Shown: positions 11,352 through 22,859, counted from the stretch's first letter. The stretch: DNA of 64,000 nt from Trichobilharzia szidati (GCA_944472155.2 OX235271.1:26110977-26174976); one strand, 5' to 3'. Numbers and translations are program-made. The notes: generated by a model from the sequence alone, not told the origin.

Positions 11352-12855
11352 AATGTATTATTATTATTTTTCCCTTGGGTTCCTAGTGGAACATAGGGCT
11401 TCAACTGCACACCTCCACTTGTTTCTTTCTTCTGCTGTACTTTTCACCTGTATCTATGTTAGTCCATACTGTTTCAGTTCCTCTTCACACCATCTCCTCC
11501 ATGTCATCCTTGGACGACCCACTCGCCGCTTCCCTTTCGGGTTCCACTCGAGCACTGGCCTGACTCGCGATGTCACCCAGCGGTCTCCTCAGCGAGTGTC
11601 CAATCCATCTCCACTTTTTCCTGCATATTCGTTGGGCGATTGGTTCTTGTTTTGCTTGTTCCCATAGTTTCTTCTCGGTGATTCTTTCCGGCCATCTGAT
11701 CTTCAGTATAGAGCCAGCGAAGACAGTTGTGGATAAAGGTCTGCAACAGGCTGTTGGAAATATTCTTTGTGACCCGCCGACAAGTTTCTGATCCGTATAG
11801 AAGAACTGACTGACTTGACGTCGTTTGTATTGAAAATCCGAATTTTGTTGCTGTTGCAGGCTGTGTGACGAAGATTTCCAGATTGGTTTCAGGTTGATGA
11901 ATGTGTTTCTCGCCTTCCCGATTCTCGCTCGATTTGACATCCTCGTCCGTCCGTTCCTCCTGTAGTTGAGACAATGCTGACTAGCTGGATAAGTGAATGA
12001 AGTAACCTCTTACAGATCCCTCTCGTTGATGGTGATTGGCGGTGGATGTTGCTGCTGTTATTGTTGTTGGTTGGTTATTTTCATAACCTCCATCTTGTCT
12101 ATGTTCACCTGGAGTCCTGTCTTCACCGGTTGCTTCTTCGACCAGTTTGTCGGTTTTCGCTTGTAAGTCTTCGATTTTGTGTGACACCAAACATAAATCA
12201 TCCACGCGCGAAATCCAGGTCTTCTGGGTTCTTCACATCGGTCCAGGATATCCGTGTCTTCTCGTTTCCCACTGTCTGACGCATAATCCAGTCCACCACA
12301 ATAAGGAATATCATTGGTGATAATAAGCACCCTTGTCTGACTCTTGTGTTTACTTCAAACGCCTCGCTGAGTTTCCTCCTGTGGATCACTTGACATGTGC
12401 CGTTGTCATACAGCTGTTGAATAAGTTTGATGAATATTTGGGGTACGCCGTAGTACTCGAGTGGTTTCCAAATTACTTCACGGTCAACGCTGTCGAAGGC
12501 CTTCTCAAATTCTATAAAGTTGAGGTAGGGGTTTGATTGCCATTCCATGCTTTGTTTGATGATAATGCGTAGAGTTGCAATTTGGTTAGAACATGATTTG
12601 CCTTTCCTGAATCCAGCTTGTTCTGGTCGGAGTTCTGTATCCAGTGCGTCCTTTATTCTCTCCAGGATGATGCGACTCAGGATTGTACTTGGCGTCGATA
12701 GGAGCATGATTCCTCGCCAGTTCTTGCAGAGTCCTAGGTCACCCGTTTTTGGTATTTTCACGAGGTAACCTTTCCTCCAGTCAGTAGGCACCTTTCCCTC
12801 CTTCCAGACCTTTTGCAATAATGGAGTCAGCATGTCTGCTGTCGTCTCTGGGGCA
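11352..12855 (-). mobile_element. RTE (SR2-like) non-LTR retrotransposon, 5'-truncated
   Basis: The longest RTE copy here. Minus-strand frame 12833-12198 encodes RT fingers and palm: IPKTGDLGLCKNWRGI, RPEQAGFRKGKSC, motif A (LNFIEFEKAFDSVD) and motif B (VRQGCLLSPMIFLIVVDW). Motif C, FADD in the 3.8-kb copy, is broken here: the frame reads DFARG and stops, owing to extra GCGC-like bases near 12205. Downstream frames carry the post-RT region to the terminus, which reads TTCCACTAGGAACCCAAGGG on the minus strand. 5' truncation at about 12855 and loss of the catalytic box make it non-autonomous. Confidence 0.88.
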
Positions 12856-13829
12856 ACAGGAATGACTCATCACTAAAACCAGTTATGCTTATAATACCGC
12901 TGCCAATCTGTTCAAGAGATGAGAAGTAATGGAATTATATAAACGAAGTTAGAAAGTTGTGTGAGTAACTTGATATGATTATGAGTGGCGATAAATTGTG
13001 CTCGAAATGAGGTCATCAGTAAATATTACTGCATAACACTGTGAGACTGTATCGAATAAATTTTCTCCATAATGGAATTATACTTTACCACAGTACCCAA
13101 TTTCTATTTTATATTTTATAATTAAGCCTACAGTACAAATTCGTCTTCTAAGGGGAATTCGACCTTGCTAAAACTTTACTTTGTTTTTGTCCGATAGTAA
13201 TTACATACTTAGCACTAAATTAATCTGCTATCGATCGATTTTCTGCTCAAATTATGTCCAATTAATACTCAGCACACATACCTGAGCTGTCAGTCAATCG
13301 TAAAGTTAGTTTGACAAGTTATGCTTCTTCTCGTTAAATGGAGTAGAAACAATCAGAAATGAATTTTCATCCCATCGAAAATACGTATTTGTGAGCTGTA
13401 TTAGCCTCTTAGTGTCAGCCATTGTAGAAAATTTCAATCTTTCCTACTGACTGACTGATTGAACTTTGCTCAGAAGCGCAGCAGTACAAAGAGAGAGAGA
13501 GAAAAGAAAGAATTCAAATGTGAGGGAGAGATAGTAGTAACATTGTGGAGAGAACTACTGATAAGATTTATCAGTAGTACATATATGCAAAGAGATGTTC
13601 ATTGGCATAAAAACATCAGATAACAGGAAGATACATTTGATATTAAAGAAGGCAAATGATACAGCGTTGCGGAAATACATGGGAGACGTGAAAGGAACAC
13701 ACACAAAACACAATATGAAGGCCAGAAGTAGCACAAGACGGAAGATCTGTGTAAATTGTGCGTTGAAGATAAGGTGTACATAATTAGGCTATATAGAGAT
13801 ACCAAACTGCAAATAAACATTCCTTCACC
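12856..13829 (+). other. intronic DNA with a solo PLE terminal repeat
   Basis: Apart from the PLE repeat at 12950-13110 (own entry) I see no gene or family here. A GA-rich run lies at 13485-13515. The 13595-13783 frame has no recognised domain. Confidence 0.4.
12950..13110 (+). repeat. solo PLE terminal repeat (pLTR)
   Basis: It shares TTGTGTGAGTAACTTGATAT, GATAAATTGTGCTCGAAATG, GTCATCAGTAAATATTACTG and CTCCATAATGGAATTA with the repeats of the PLEs at 604-2345 and 27874-29047. No PLE coding sequence adjoins it. Confidence 0.7.
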
Positions 13830-14400
13830 AAGTCTGTTGACCTCTACCGTTTCAACATGTAAAAACCCTGGGGAATTTAATGGATATAGAAGACTGCAAA
13901 GAGTGAAAGTATCTATCCTATTGAGCACAGTTTCTAACCATATAACCAATGGTCTCCATCCATTGATTCTTAGCATCTTGAAAACTCCAACCACGCGCAG
14001 CCTACACCTCCCTTTGTGGCTCAAACCAACTATCAGAGATATTGTAGACTGATGCAATGTTTTAGTCTGATCACCCGTAACTCTTTTACAACCTTATATT
14101 ATGTCGTCAGCTAACATCTCCAGTCGAGGAAGACCATGGTTCGGAGTGCACAACACATGCTCTAGCCATCTCAATCGATTCAGTTTCATGGCCTCGTAGA
14201 TTGACGTACACTCCTTACCGAGTACTTCAGTACCTCATCTGAATGTTACTCACAATATTATACCATATAAAATTGGGAATAGAAGATAAACATCTGTGGT
14301 CAAAGACAGTTAACCTTTTCATATCTTCCACTTTCGATGGCTATGTCTCACAGTCATGAAAGAGGATAGAGCGAGCTGCTGTGCAGTATACCCCCCCCCC
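13830..14400 (-). mobile_element. RTE-like non-LTR fragment (second family)
   Basis: The minus strand matches the 24560-25340 copy: blocks equivalent to the conserved [14 protein letters not shown] and LHRLRW peptides are present but broken by stops and indels. A 10-base C run at 14391 ends the similarity. Confidence 0.65.
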
Positions 14401-14620
14401 TCCCCGTCATTTGATCCATAGCTGGATATCAGGTCTACGCACAAAATGAGGTAATTGGCAAGTGCCACACGAGACTATACACTGATAGAATTAGTGTAAT
14501 ACTTCTGTGTTCACTTCACGAATTGATAACATTTTGTTCAACTTCAATTTTTGATACATATTTTATTGCTTTATTACTTTTTTTTTCATTTTTTTTCTCT
14601 GTTAAAATATTTCTACACAG

Positions 14621-14786
14621 GTTCTGTCATAGTTTAGAAAAAGCCTGTGTGGATACCGTGGAATCAGGTAAAATGACCAAAGATTTAGCTATCTGTATTC
14701 ATGGATCTAAAAATGTGAAACCGGAACACTATCTCACAACTATGGACTTTTTGGAGGCAATTGTTGGTCAACTTAAACAGATGTAA
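14621..14786 (+). CDS. IDH: NADP-dependent isocitrate dehydrogenase, last exon
   Basis: The final coding exon begins after a TTCTACACAG acceptor (ends 14620) and completes the Arg codon left by the previous exon. It encodes [20 protein letters not shown], then [19 protein letters not shown] and [14 protein letters not shown], the C-terminal alpha-helical region of eukaryotic NADP-IDH. The stop TAA is at 14784-14786. There is no C-terminal SKL-type peroxisomal signal. The three exons in this window give about 176 residues of an enzyme usually near 410-450, so more than half lies upstream. All three are intact and in phase, so the gene appears functional despite introns loaded with mobile DNA. 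Confidence 0.95.
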
Positions 14787-14952
14787 TCTGGTATCATTCT
14801 TATCAATCAGCACTCCGTTTATGTGTGTATATGTCAATGTCAAGGATCGTCTGTTTCATACTGATTTTGTAATTAATGGTTACCTTGAGTGGAGTTTAAA
14901 AGTGGTTTTGTGTGCACATGTGTTTTCTACTGAATTCTTGCACTGTTATCAT

Positions 14953-14958
14953 AATAAA
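14953..14958 (+). terminator. candidate IDH polyadenylation signal
   Basis: An AATAAA hexamer 167 bases past the IDH stop codon, followed by an A-rich then T-rich stretch. It is the first clear signal downstream of the stop. Confidence 0.55.
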
Positions 14959-14964
14959 AAATAA

Positions 14965-15240
14965 TTAACTTATATATTGTCTTCGTCAGTTTTTAGTAAA
15001 AGTAAACAGATTGATAAAAAGGTTAATATGAATCTTTGTATAGGAGTACATCACTTCATACTGACTGTTACTAAAATGAAATGAAGTTGGCAGTAAGCTA
15101 CACCTATTGTGTTGAGAGTTAGTGATATTATCTGGCTGTTCAAACGTCGGTAGGTGGAGCTGTGTTTGAACTTGTGACCCAGTGTTTGGAAGTCGAGCAC
15201 CTAACCCGATGAACAGTAGTTACAAATCCAACGGGTAGCT
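14965..15240 (+). other. intergenic DNA, nothing recognised
   Basis: AT-rich sequence after the IDH gene. A possible tRNA-like scrap near 15165-15210 (TTTGAACTTGTGACCCAGTG) has no cloverleaf partner. Confidence 0.4.
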
Positions 15241-15245
15241 GGTAG

Positions 15246-15405
15246 GTTACAGGATTTCATCATTAGCTGACATCAGTTAAAGAGCCTTTGGAAAACCTGG
15301 GAGTACTTGACAGTTGTTTTATCCTAGTTTGGGACTCTTCAGTAGTACGCACCCACCGGGGTTCGAACCCAGGACCTTCTGGTTACAAGGCGAGATCGTA
15401 GCTAG
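15246..15405 (-). repeat. Sm-alpha-like SINE, 3' part
   Basis: The minus strand shows the B-box (GGGTTCGAACCCC), a hammerhead-like motif and the family tail. CUGAAGA is intact, but the GAAA region has changed (GGATAAAAC) and stem I is imperfect, so cleavage is not expected. Confidence 0.8.
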
Positions 15406-15409
15406 TACA

Positions 15410-15980
15410 TGAACATGGTGATTGGGTTTACACATCGTAATGACTGAAAGAACTACGCTGGTTGGAACGAATGTTCCTGCAGGTTGTACCATACAAGTAA
15501 AGTTGTTCGAATAGCCACTAGACTAAGAGTAGTTACCATCATAGTGTAATCCGTTTACACTGTGATACGAGGTCTGAAGGGAAAGTCGTATTGCTTGATA
15601 ATTGGGATGTAACAGCAGTAAGGCGTTGACTTCGACTTTGTGGGGAAAGAGTGGATTAGGAAAGACTGTCCCCAAGAGTTTTACATCTCTTATTCCTTTG
15701 CAGCGGTCCGTAACCGGTGGTAAAATCTTCATATGGAAACAATTGCTGAAGTCATTCCAAGTTCAACATCAGTTCGAATAATCATCATTCAGCAAAACCA
15801 TATACAACAGAAGTGATTGGAATTAGTTACACTGGGCGTACACTTAAGTATATTGATCATCACATATCTGAAAATCACCCTACACGGTTAAGTAAGGGAC
15901 AAACAAAAGACCTATTCATAGCTCTCCTTTTATCAAACCCTATAAATAGTGACCATAAAGTCGATGTTACCAGATAGTTG
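15410..15980 (+). other. intergenic DNA, nothing recognised
   Basis: The frame on the minus strand at 15523-15732 shows no domain. No repeat was matched. Confidence 0.35.
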
Positions 15981-15984
15981 CGTG

Positions 15985-16340
15985 CAATCGTTAGGAAGGC
16001 TTCGACCCGGGTTTCGTGCTTGTTGGCATTCTCCAGTCAGCAAGGCGTATCTGTAATCCTGAAGGAACTCTTGTCCCTTCTGAGGTCCGAACCCGCGTCA
16101 CCCGACGCTACAGTCTGAGATATCATCACATTGATCTATTTGGACTCGTGATCGACTTCCTGTAGGACTGACTGTATTGGGTAATTTGATTAGACACTAG
16201 ACAGTAATTAACTAGTGTAATGAGTCCAGTGATGGTGAGCCTCATCGCATAATTGACTTAGGGAATTCAGTCTGCGTCAAACAAAGGACTAGACGCATGA
16301 CACTAATTACCAACTAGTTTGCATTCACGAGTTCGTTCTT
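15985..16340 (-). repeat. second hammerhead SINE family, minus copy
   Basis: The body blocks (complements of CAGTCCTACAGGAAGTC and CATTACACTAGTTA), the tRNA-like head (CGGGTTCGGACC) and a hammerhead remnant at about 15995-16046 are in the order seen at 7160-7625. The GAAAC and stem II neighbourhood survive, but the core reads CTGGAGA, so it is probably inactive. Confidence 0.7.
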
Positions 16341-16344
16341 CTAC

Positions 16345-16848
16345 ATACAGCTAAGGCTGTTGGAATCTTCGTGAAGAAGTCAGTCTTGTGTTCAGAAGAA
16401 ACTCATGCAACCTCGTTTCCTTACCTTGTCCATCATTACGTGAATGTACAAAACTAACAATTCTTCCCCCCCCTCCCCGACCCCTAATTATTTTATTATT
16501 TTGATTACTTCATCTTGGATTGTCTATTGCGCAGTTAATTTCATCACCCACTTATTTCTTAATTACTACACTCATTTTGCCAAAATTATGCAAATCACTT
16601 GTTTAATTTTTGCAAATACTTTTACCCTTCAATTGTTAATTATCACCTCATTGACATGTTATTAATTGACTTCTATTGCATCCACAATCAAGTTCAACAA
16701 TCGAACATCGTTTTTTTCGTCACATTTATATTGACTTTCCAAATATATGCCAAAAATTTTTATAGAATAAACATGTGTTGTTTAAGGGGCTATTGAACAG
16801 TTCTAGTTTATAAAATTAATAATAATAATTTGCTTTATTTCAAAACAG
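16345..16848 (+). other. AT-rich intergenic or intronic DNA
   Basis: It contains a C-rich run near 16464-16480 and otherwise low-complexity AT sequence. No gene seen. Confidence 0.4.
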
Positions 16849-17024
16849 TACTTGTGATACAGAATGGAATTCTCAGCACTTTTACTACAGTATTGCATCC
16901 AGTTAGTACATTATCAATAAATAGAATTCTACATAGACTAAGGAAATCTCAGTCCATTATGACAACAACATATTGGCATGTCGGTAGCAAAGCCAAAGTT
17001 GAACAGTGTTTGAAGGTGTTAGAA
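16849..17024 (+). CDS. unassigned exon-like segment
   Basis: An open block preceded by a plausible acceptor (TTTATTTCAAAACAG) and ending in GAAAAGTAGGT, which could be a donor (GAAAA|GTAGGT) or a stop (GAA AAG TAG). It encodes NGILSTFTTVLHP, LSINRILHRLRKSQSIM and TTTYWHVGSKAKVEQCL. The spacing of SxLxxH, LHxL and a later H followed by a leucine-rich turn loosely recalls elongator subunit 5, but no diagnostic residue fixes this and I give it low weight. No neighbouring exons were identified. It resembles none of the retroelement proteins in the window. Confidence 0.35.
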
Positions 17025-17234
17025 AAGTAGGTGCTATCATATTTACTGCCGTAAGCGGAAGAAAGAAAGAAAGCAGCGAATAACGGAAAAAAAAGAGAGA
17101 GAAAAGGAGAAGAGAGAAAGAAAACGTTGTACCTATAAATGATATGAGTTGGAAAGACGAGATCCAGTTGTTCTACTGACTATTTAATGAATTATAGGTG
17201 TCACGCCTAATGCTTTCTTTATCGCACAGAACAC
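17025..17234 (+). other. purine-rich low-complexity DNA
   Basis: A run of AAAGAAAG/GAGAGA sequence occupies 17058-17125. No gene seen. Confidence 0.5.
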
Positions 17235-17660
17235 GAGCTAAGTAGGGTATGGTTGAGTTTTAGTACTTGCTGGTGCGAGCATATAGTTTTCTATATAGGC
17301 TTCTGGTTTTGCCAGATGAGATGCAAGGGGAGAGTTGTGAGTGAAGAGGGTGGTGTGAGTTAGACAAAATGGAATTGACCCATTTTTCACATGAGTCTAT
17401 GTGTCCGTCAACCAGAATATTTACAAGCTGGTTAAGTGGCACATTGCTTACCCTGCAGACAACCTTTGACATCCTGCGTAATATGTTATAGTCTTTCTTT
17501 AGTAGCCCGGGAAAAACTAAGGGGAACAATAGAGAATAATAGGCAGAATGCGAGAGTTAACGAATTGTAGGAGTGAGGGTTGGGTTATACCAGAATGTTT
17601 TAACTTCTTAATGTAGAAGGTAAGACGGAATATTTTCTTAGAAATTGCTAGGATTTTTCC
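17235..17660 (-). mobile_element. CR1-like non-LTR retrotransposon, C-terminal RT fragment
   Basis: On the minus strand, 17529-17260 encodes GLLKKDYNILRRMSKVVCRV and HHPLHSQLSPCISSGKTRSL, the C-terminal region of CR1/SR1-like polyproteins. Just upstream, at 17660-17575, IKKLKHSGITQP continues the same protein in another frame. The related copy at 32095-32270 shares that block. Confidence 0.65.
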
Positions 17661-17944
17661 ATATTACAATCGATTCACACCTCAGTGGAGTTGATTACTG
17701 ATTACAGCTGGACGCGGCCACATCAATTAAATCGCATGCTTTAATAGTTATGTTGTGAGTGGTGATAACAGGTGAAGTGAAAATCTGAATCGTAGTAGAA
17801 TTTAGACTAGCGTTCTCCTAACTACTACCCCGGTGATCTACCATCCAAGGCACAAAACGCAGCTGCTAACTAGGTTACTATTTCACTATGATTTAATTTG
17901 TACCTGCATGTACTACTGTGTTTCTATATGATTCAGAGACTTGG

Positions 17945-18345
17945 TGCGCATTCCATGACAAGTATTTCCAGTAGATTACTGCAAAGTTTAGTCAACATTT
18001 GCCTTTACTGGCTGCATAGTGAAGATTAGATGGCCAGAAAGGATTGTCAACAAGCAACTGTGGCAAAGAACTGATCAAGAAATATGCAGAAGAAAATGAA
18101 GATGAATTGGACACACGTTGAGGAGATTTTTGTGTGAAGTCACGCGTTAACGCCTAGAGTGGAACTTGAATGAGAAACGATACGTTGGACTTCCGAAAGT
18201 GACGTGAAAGAGATCGGATGAGGAGAAAATGAGAACCAATGGGAAATTTCAGAACAAGGTGAGGAGGACCGTAGAGAACAGAGTGAAACAGAGATATGCT
18301 GTGGAAGCCCTAAGTCTCACTTGGAACTCAAGGGTATAATAATAT
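17945..18345 (+). mobile_element. old RTE-like 3' tail
   Basis: A diverged RTE 3' region with GAAGATTAGATGGCCAGAAA, AATATGCAGAAGAAAATGAA and a terminus like GGAAGCCCTAAGTCTCACTT, ending in TAA-rich sequence. Confidence 0.6.
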
Positions 18346-18349
18346 ATAA

Positions 18350-18634
18350 TAAGTAATACGTGAAAGTACCATAGAATTGAATCACACACTAATTGTATCT
18401 AATACGACTCAAGATAAATATGGATAATATTTAGCATCCTTCGATCTGTGTTATTTCTTCATGGGCTTTGTTTCATGAATAGGTTTGATGACATCGCCGG
18501 CGCTAATCTCATTAAGAGGTAGAAGTGAGGTGTCTTTCCTAGTTGCATGCTTATCTAGACGTTGTTATCTCCTGCAGTCGATCTTTTTTTCTACTGGGGA
18601 TCAAGGGGAGAGATTTCCTCCCGTATGATCACTT
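18350..18634 (+). other. intergenic DNA, nothing recognised
   Basis: AT-rich spacer between two repeats. No domain or repeat seen. Confidence 0.35.
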
Positions 18635-18868
18635 GTGCGTCGATGGCACAGAGGTTAGGACGCTCGCTGACCACGCACATGGTCCGAGGTTTGATCCCCG
18701 GCCGACACACTCCTTTACCTCGCTAAGCCAGTAATAAAGCTGGTAAAGAGGAAAGGTTGAGCATGAAGCTAGCAACCCCATCCTGTAAAAATAAATACTG
18801 CTACTGAAACTTCAAGCCTCTAGCTTGAAGCCCTATGTTCCACTGGGAACGTGAAGGAATAAAAACAA
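18635..18868 (+). repeat. tRNA-headed SINE with RTE-type 3' tail
   Basis: The head starts GTGCGTCGATGGCAC and carries a B-box (GGTTTGATCCCC). The body includes GGTAAAGAGGAAAGGTTGAG. The last 50 bp, TTGAAGCCCTATGTTCCACT and onward, equals the RTE terminus. This is the SINE/LINE shared-tail arrangement expected for RTE-mobilised SINEs. Confidence 0.8.
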
Positions 18869-18869
18869 A

Positions 18870-19960
18870 ATCCCTTGCTCTGCCATTTTGTTTCATCACT
18901 TCAAGGTAATCCTTCTTTGTAACATCTCTTGTCCTTAACCAGTGTATTTGGTTGATTTCTCTCCAGCTGCTTAAGGAATGAGTATTCTCCCCTCTATTTA
19001 GATTGGATCTGTTTCTGTGTCTGTATGATTGTAGCTTCCTTTGAGTGTCATGCTTCTTAAACTTCTCTTGGTTTCTTTGAGTTTCGACAGTGTCAGGTAA
19101 TAATATTCTCTTGATGATAGTTGTGTTCATAGGTGTCTATATACTTCATAATGAAACAAGAGCTGAAGATCTTTCCTAGGAAGACAATGAAATCTTCACA
19201 ATTAAACCATTTAACTCAGTGAACATGACCACACTGCAAAAATACTCACCCAAGTTACAGATCTTCCCCATCATTGTCGTATACTGTCGGCCCACTTGAA
19301 TTACGAGGCTACTTTAGTTTCCACCCGACACAATGTGTCATATTTTCTCTAATTCTCATTATTGTTAGCATTCTGTGGTGTTACTGATTCATAAAATAGG
19401 CCAAGTTAAAGAATAGAGTTGAAAGGGAACGAACGCACTAATTATTTTGAAACGCAAAAGCAAAGCCAGTTAGTGAAACCCGATAAAATGACAAAAGAAG
19501 TATAAATTTATTGATAAGAATATCTATTTAGTTAAGAGTCACTTTAAGGAGGGTGCGGATTTGGGTTAGGTAATTGATAGGTTATGGTTAGTTTAAGGGG
19601 AAATTAGGGTTGGATTAGTGATCCAGACTTGGTTTTCGAGAGGGACTCATCGTTTCAGAGTTATCGATGTGTTCGTTCCTCTTGGATCGCCGCTATTGTT
19701 TATCTATGCCACGAAATGTACCTGCGCACAATTTTAATTAACTTTCAGACAACCAGTGAGCATTTCTCACAGAAGAAAGGAAAAATATCATGTGTGATTA
19801 GACTATGCTTCACACCGAACAGCATTACGTCACATGATATACTATAGATTTTTATATGACTTGAAGAACCTGGATGAGGAGAAAAGATTGTGCAAGAAAT
19901 TACGTTGAGAATTCTGTACATTGGGTAATCATTCTGTCCTGAATACTTGAATATCAATGA
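18870..19960 (+). other. unassigned DNA
   Basis: Two modest frames (19130-18801 on minus, 19629-19847 on plus) show no recognisable domain, and the first overlaps the SINE. I see no supported gene or repeat. Confidence 0.35.
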
Positions 19961-19964
19961 GATG

Positions 19965-20325
19965 CTCACTGGCGACTGGTCCTATTCAGGTAGGTAGTTA
20001 CCTGGGGTTCCAGTGGGAAATCGTGACCAGTAGGGTGCAGCAGGTCGGGTGTGAGGACAAATACTCGCCGAAGACATTGGCTAGGGGTCGCGCTATGTCG
20101 TGAATTGGCAGAAGTTAGAATTCATGGGTTGGCCTTTGGATCGGGTCCCAGTGGCTTAATGGTATGAGAGCTCGCCTTGTAACCAGAAGGTCCTCTGTTC
20201 GAACCCCGGTGGATGCGTACTGTTGAAGAGTCTCAAACTAGGACGAAACAGCTCTCCAGTACTCCCAGGTGGTTTTCCAGTGGTTCTCTAACCAATGTCA
20301 GCTCATGATGAAATCCTGCAACAAA
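19965..20325 (+). repeat. Sm-alpha-like SINE, nearly full unit
   Basis: Body (AGGTAGGTAGTTACCTGGGG), tRNA-like head (TGGCTTAATGG, GTTCGAACCCC) and hammerhead motif at 20217-20262. The core reads TTGAAGA (C3 to T) and the cleavage triplet is CTC instead of GTC, so it is inactive. The tail ends at the usual GATGAAATCCTG. Confidence 0.87.
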
Positions 20326-20639
20326 GGTGTTATTATTATTGTTCCGTCAGTTGTCTACATGCATTGAGACCAAAGATGACGTATTTTGTCTTCTCGCTAC
20401 CAGTTGGTGTTTGTGAATTTATTAAAGAACCTACCGAGTAATTATTACATATGACTCATCAGCTTTAATAATCAAAATTTGGCTTTCATTTATATGAATT
20501 CTTTTTAAGCATAGTCTTTCAACAAGGATGCTAGACATATAGATGTTCAAACCAAGTTCACTTTTAACGGTTTGAAAAAATTTGGGCATTAGGTACATGA
20601 TATTCATTATAATAAAGGTTTTTGTATTTCCCAATGAAT

Positions 20640-22440
20640 GGAAAACAAAACGATATTGTTTTTACTGACGTTTCGCTATTTAATGCTAATAGCTTTATCA
20701 AAGTATTATTAAACCGGAATTTACAAAATCTAAGCATATATATAACAAAGAGTTAGGAGGTGAGAAAGTAGACTTAGGTCAAGTTAAAGGGACATATTGA
20801 AAGTCAAAATAGCAATGAAGATCACTAAACCAAATAACAAAGGTAATAGTACGTCTGTTATGATATCAAAATAAAGTTTACCAACTTGATCATCGTTCGT
20901 TAGTCTGGGGGCATTAGACGTTGTCAAGTTGATCAATTGGTAAAGATAACAAAATCAAGTGTAGATTGTTGGATTTGATCAGTTTTTAAAATTATAAACG
21001 CAATGTGTGCTTACATAGTGAACTTGCTTATCATATTCGTGTTGATTTTGTCACTTGATGGGGGAGGGAGGTGTTGTAACCAGGTCAGATTCTGTTTTAG
21101 TCCATCATTCCTATTCAGGCAATTTGGATTCCACTTGATATGAAGTGCTTCTGATATTAGACGTTCTTTGTGATTTCTGAAGTTTTTCTGGATGATTATT
21201 TCAATATTGTCGAAATCAATTTTGTGGCCTGATTCTATAGCGTGTAGACCTATGACTGATAATTTTTCAAGTCTTTGTAGTTCAACCACATTTCTCAGTG
21301 GTCGAACAGAGGCTCTACGGTGTTCATTTCTTCTGATTATGATTTCTCGAGATGTTTGTCCGATGTATACCGCATCACATTCCCAGCAAGCATTTTATTT
21401 TATAGACACAATTAGATAGCGAATCTTCAGGGATTTGGTCTTTTATATGGACAAGGTTGCTTTGAAGTGTGTCTGATGTTTTGAAGAAAACTCTAATATC
21501 GAGCTGACTGAGTACTCTTCTGATATCGTCTGACGTCTCTGCTCTATATGGAATGACGACTGTTGATGTCCATGTTTTCGGAATGCGTTTTCGGCCATAC
21601 TTAATGTCTGTGTTGATTTTGTTGATGAAGTCCCTTGGGTAGTTGTTTTGCTTGAGAGTTTCAGTAATGTTTGATATTTCTTCTTCTTTTTCTTTCTCGT
21701 CGGTTATCAGAGAGTGTGCTCGTCTAAGAAGACTTGAAACAACTGAAATCTTTGCGCTGATGGGGTGTGATGATTTGAAGTCTAAATATTTATTTGAGTG
21801 GGTTTTCTTCCTGAATATGGATATACTAAAATGTCCGTTTTCCTTTCTCTTAACTAGGCAGTCTAGAAATGGTAGTTCACCGACGTCTGATTCTGCTTCC
21901 GAAGTAAACTGGATTCTGGGAGATACACAGTTTATTTTCTCCAGGAATGAATTGTGTAGATCTCGTTTTAGTACTACAAAAGTATCATCTACATATCTTA
22001 ACCATATTTTAGGAGTGAGTATGCTTGAAAAGATGTTATTTTCGAATTTATTCATGAAAAGGTCGACGACTATTGGGGAGACTGGTGAACCCATAGCAAC
22101 ACCATTTGTCTGTCTATATAAATTCCCGTTTGATGTAAAATAATTACTTTCTAGACAGAATTTTAAGTTCTTAATTATTTCACTGGTGTCCAGTGGACAT
22201 CTTTGTGATAGCGTTGTATCTGATTCTAGAAGACTGGAAATGATATCAAGACTTTCGGTAATAGGGATACTAGTATATAATGAGTTAATATCATAGCTTA
22301 CCATAATGTCTTCTTTATCAATTTCTCGGTGTTCTATTTGGGATTTGAAATCATATGAATTTCTCACAATATCTTGAGTGTCCTTTTGTAGTGGTTGTAG
22401 TATCGATAGTAAGTATGCTAGACATGATTTGACCATGACT
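20640..22440 (-). mobile_element. Penelope-like element, best-preserved RT in the window
   Basis: Minus-strand 22436-21375 encodes 353 residues with PLE RT motif A (SYDINSLYTSIP), motif B (NGVAMGSPVSPIVVDLFMN) and motif C (LRYVDDTFVV), then the thumb and linker (STVVIPYRAE). A GIY-YIG endonuclease follows: YKIKC, then (one base out of frame near 21390) ECDAVYIGQTSR, HAIESGHKIDFDN and SEALHIKWNPNCLN, ending near 21011. Catalytic residues of both domains look intact; the single frameshift separates them. The RT N-terminus is missing upstream of 22440. The 3' region ends in a hammerhead-like motif at 20665-20703. This is a different subfamily from the 604 and 27.9-kb copies. Confidence 0.88.
20665..20703 (-). 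ncRNA. diverged hammerhead-like motif in PLE 3' repeat
   Basis: Minus strand: a six-base stem II (GCTATT with AATAGC) is followed by GAAACGTC. The position of CUGAUGA reads TTGATAA, so C3 and G8 are lost. PLEs are known to carry hammerheads in their terminal repeats; this copy looks like an inactive remnant. Confidence 0.5.
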
Positions 22441-22859
22441 TGTTGATTTGTTTTTGTCTATGTGTGTTTTTCTACACTTCTGTTCAAATTATGTCTGAAA
22501 TTCTAATAAAATATATAGGTCAAATTTCGATTTCGTTAAGATTTTCATGTATATTTTCACAACCACTGATAACTATGTCGATTTGTTCATATTGATAAAA
22601 TATGCTGGTTTCTTTGTAATGAATGAAATAAATGCGTGTAGTTGTTCATTTCGTTGTCATTAACCGAACACTTAGAATGATGATGTTTATAATAAATGCA
22701 TAACACCATATATACTACTTATTGGCTGAGATGAGTAGCTGTATGCCACTCATATGAACTAGTAGTGTTTGTTATCCATATCATCAAAGCAATCTAAACA
22801 CCAGATAGCTATTTCCCTCGTTTGGGGCTGACCACATCAACAGTCTAGCCGGTTAAATT
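22441..22859 (+). other. AT-rich DNA, nothing recognised
   Basis: Sequence between a PLE and an RTE-like element. It may include the missing PLE 5' end, but I see no motif. Confidence 0.35.

Noticed and set aside
13599..14057. 152-residue minus-strand frame as a gene
   Set aside because: It overlaps an RTE-like fragment, lacks a domain and has no splice support.
14391..14402. C-runs here, at 16464 and at 62521 as structured regulatory sites
   Set aside because: They are simple homopolymer tracts with no partner sequence.
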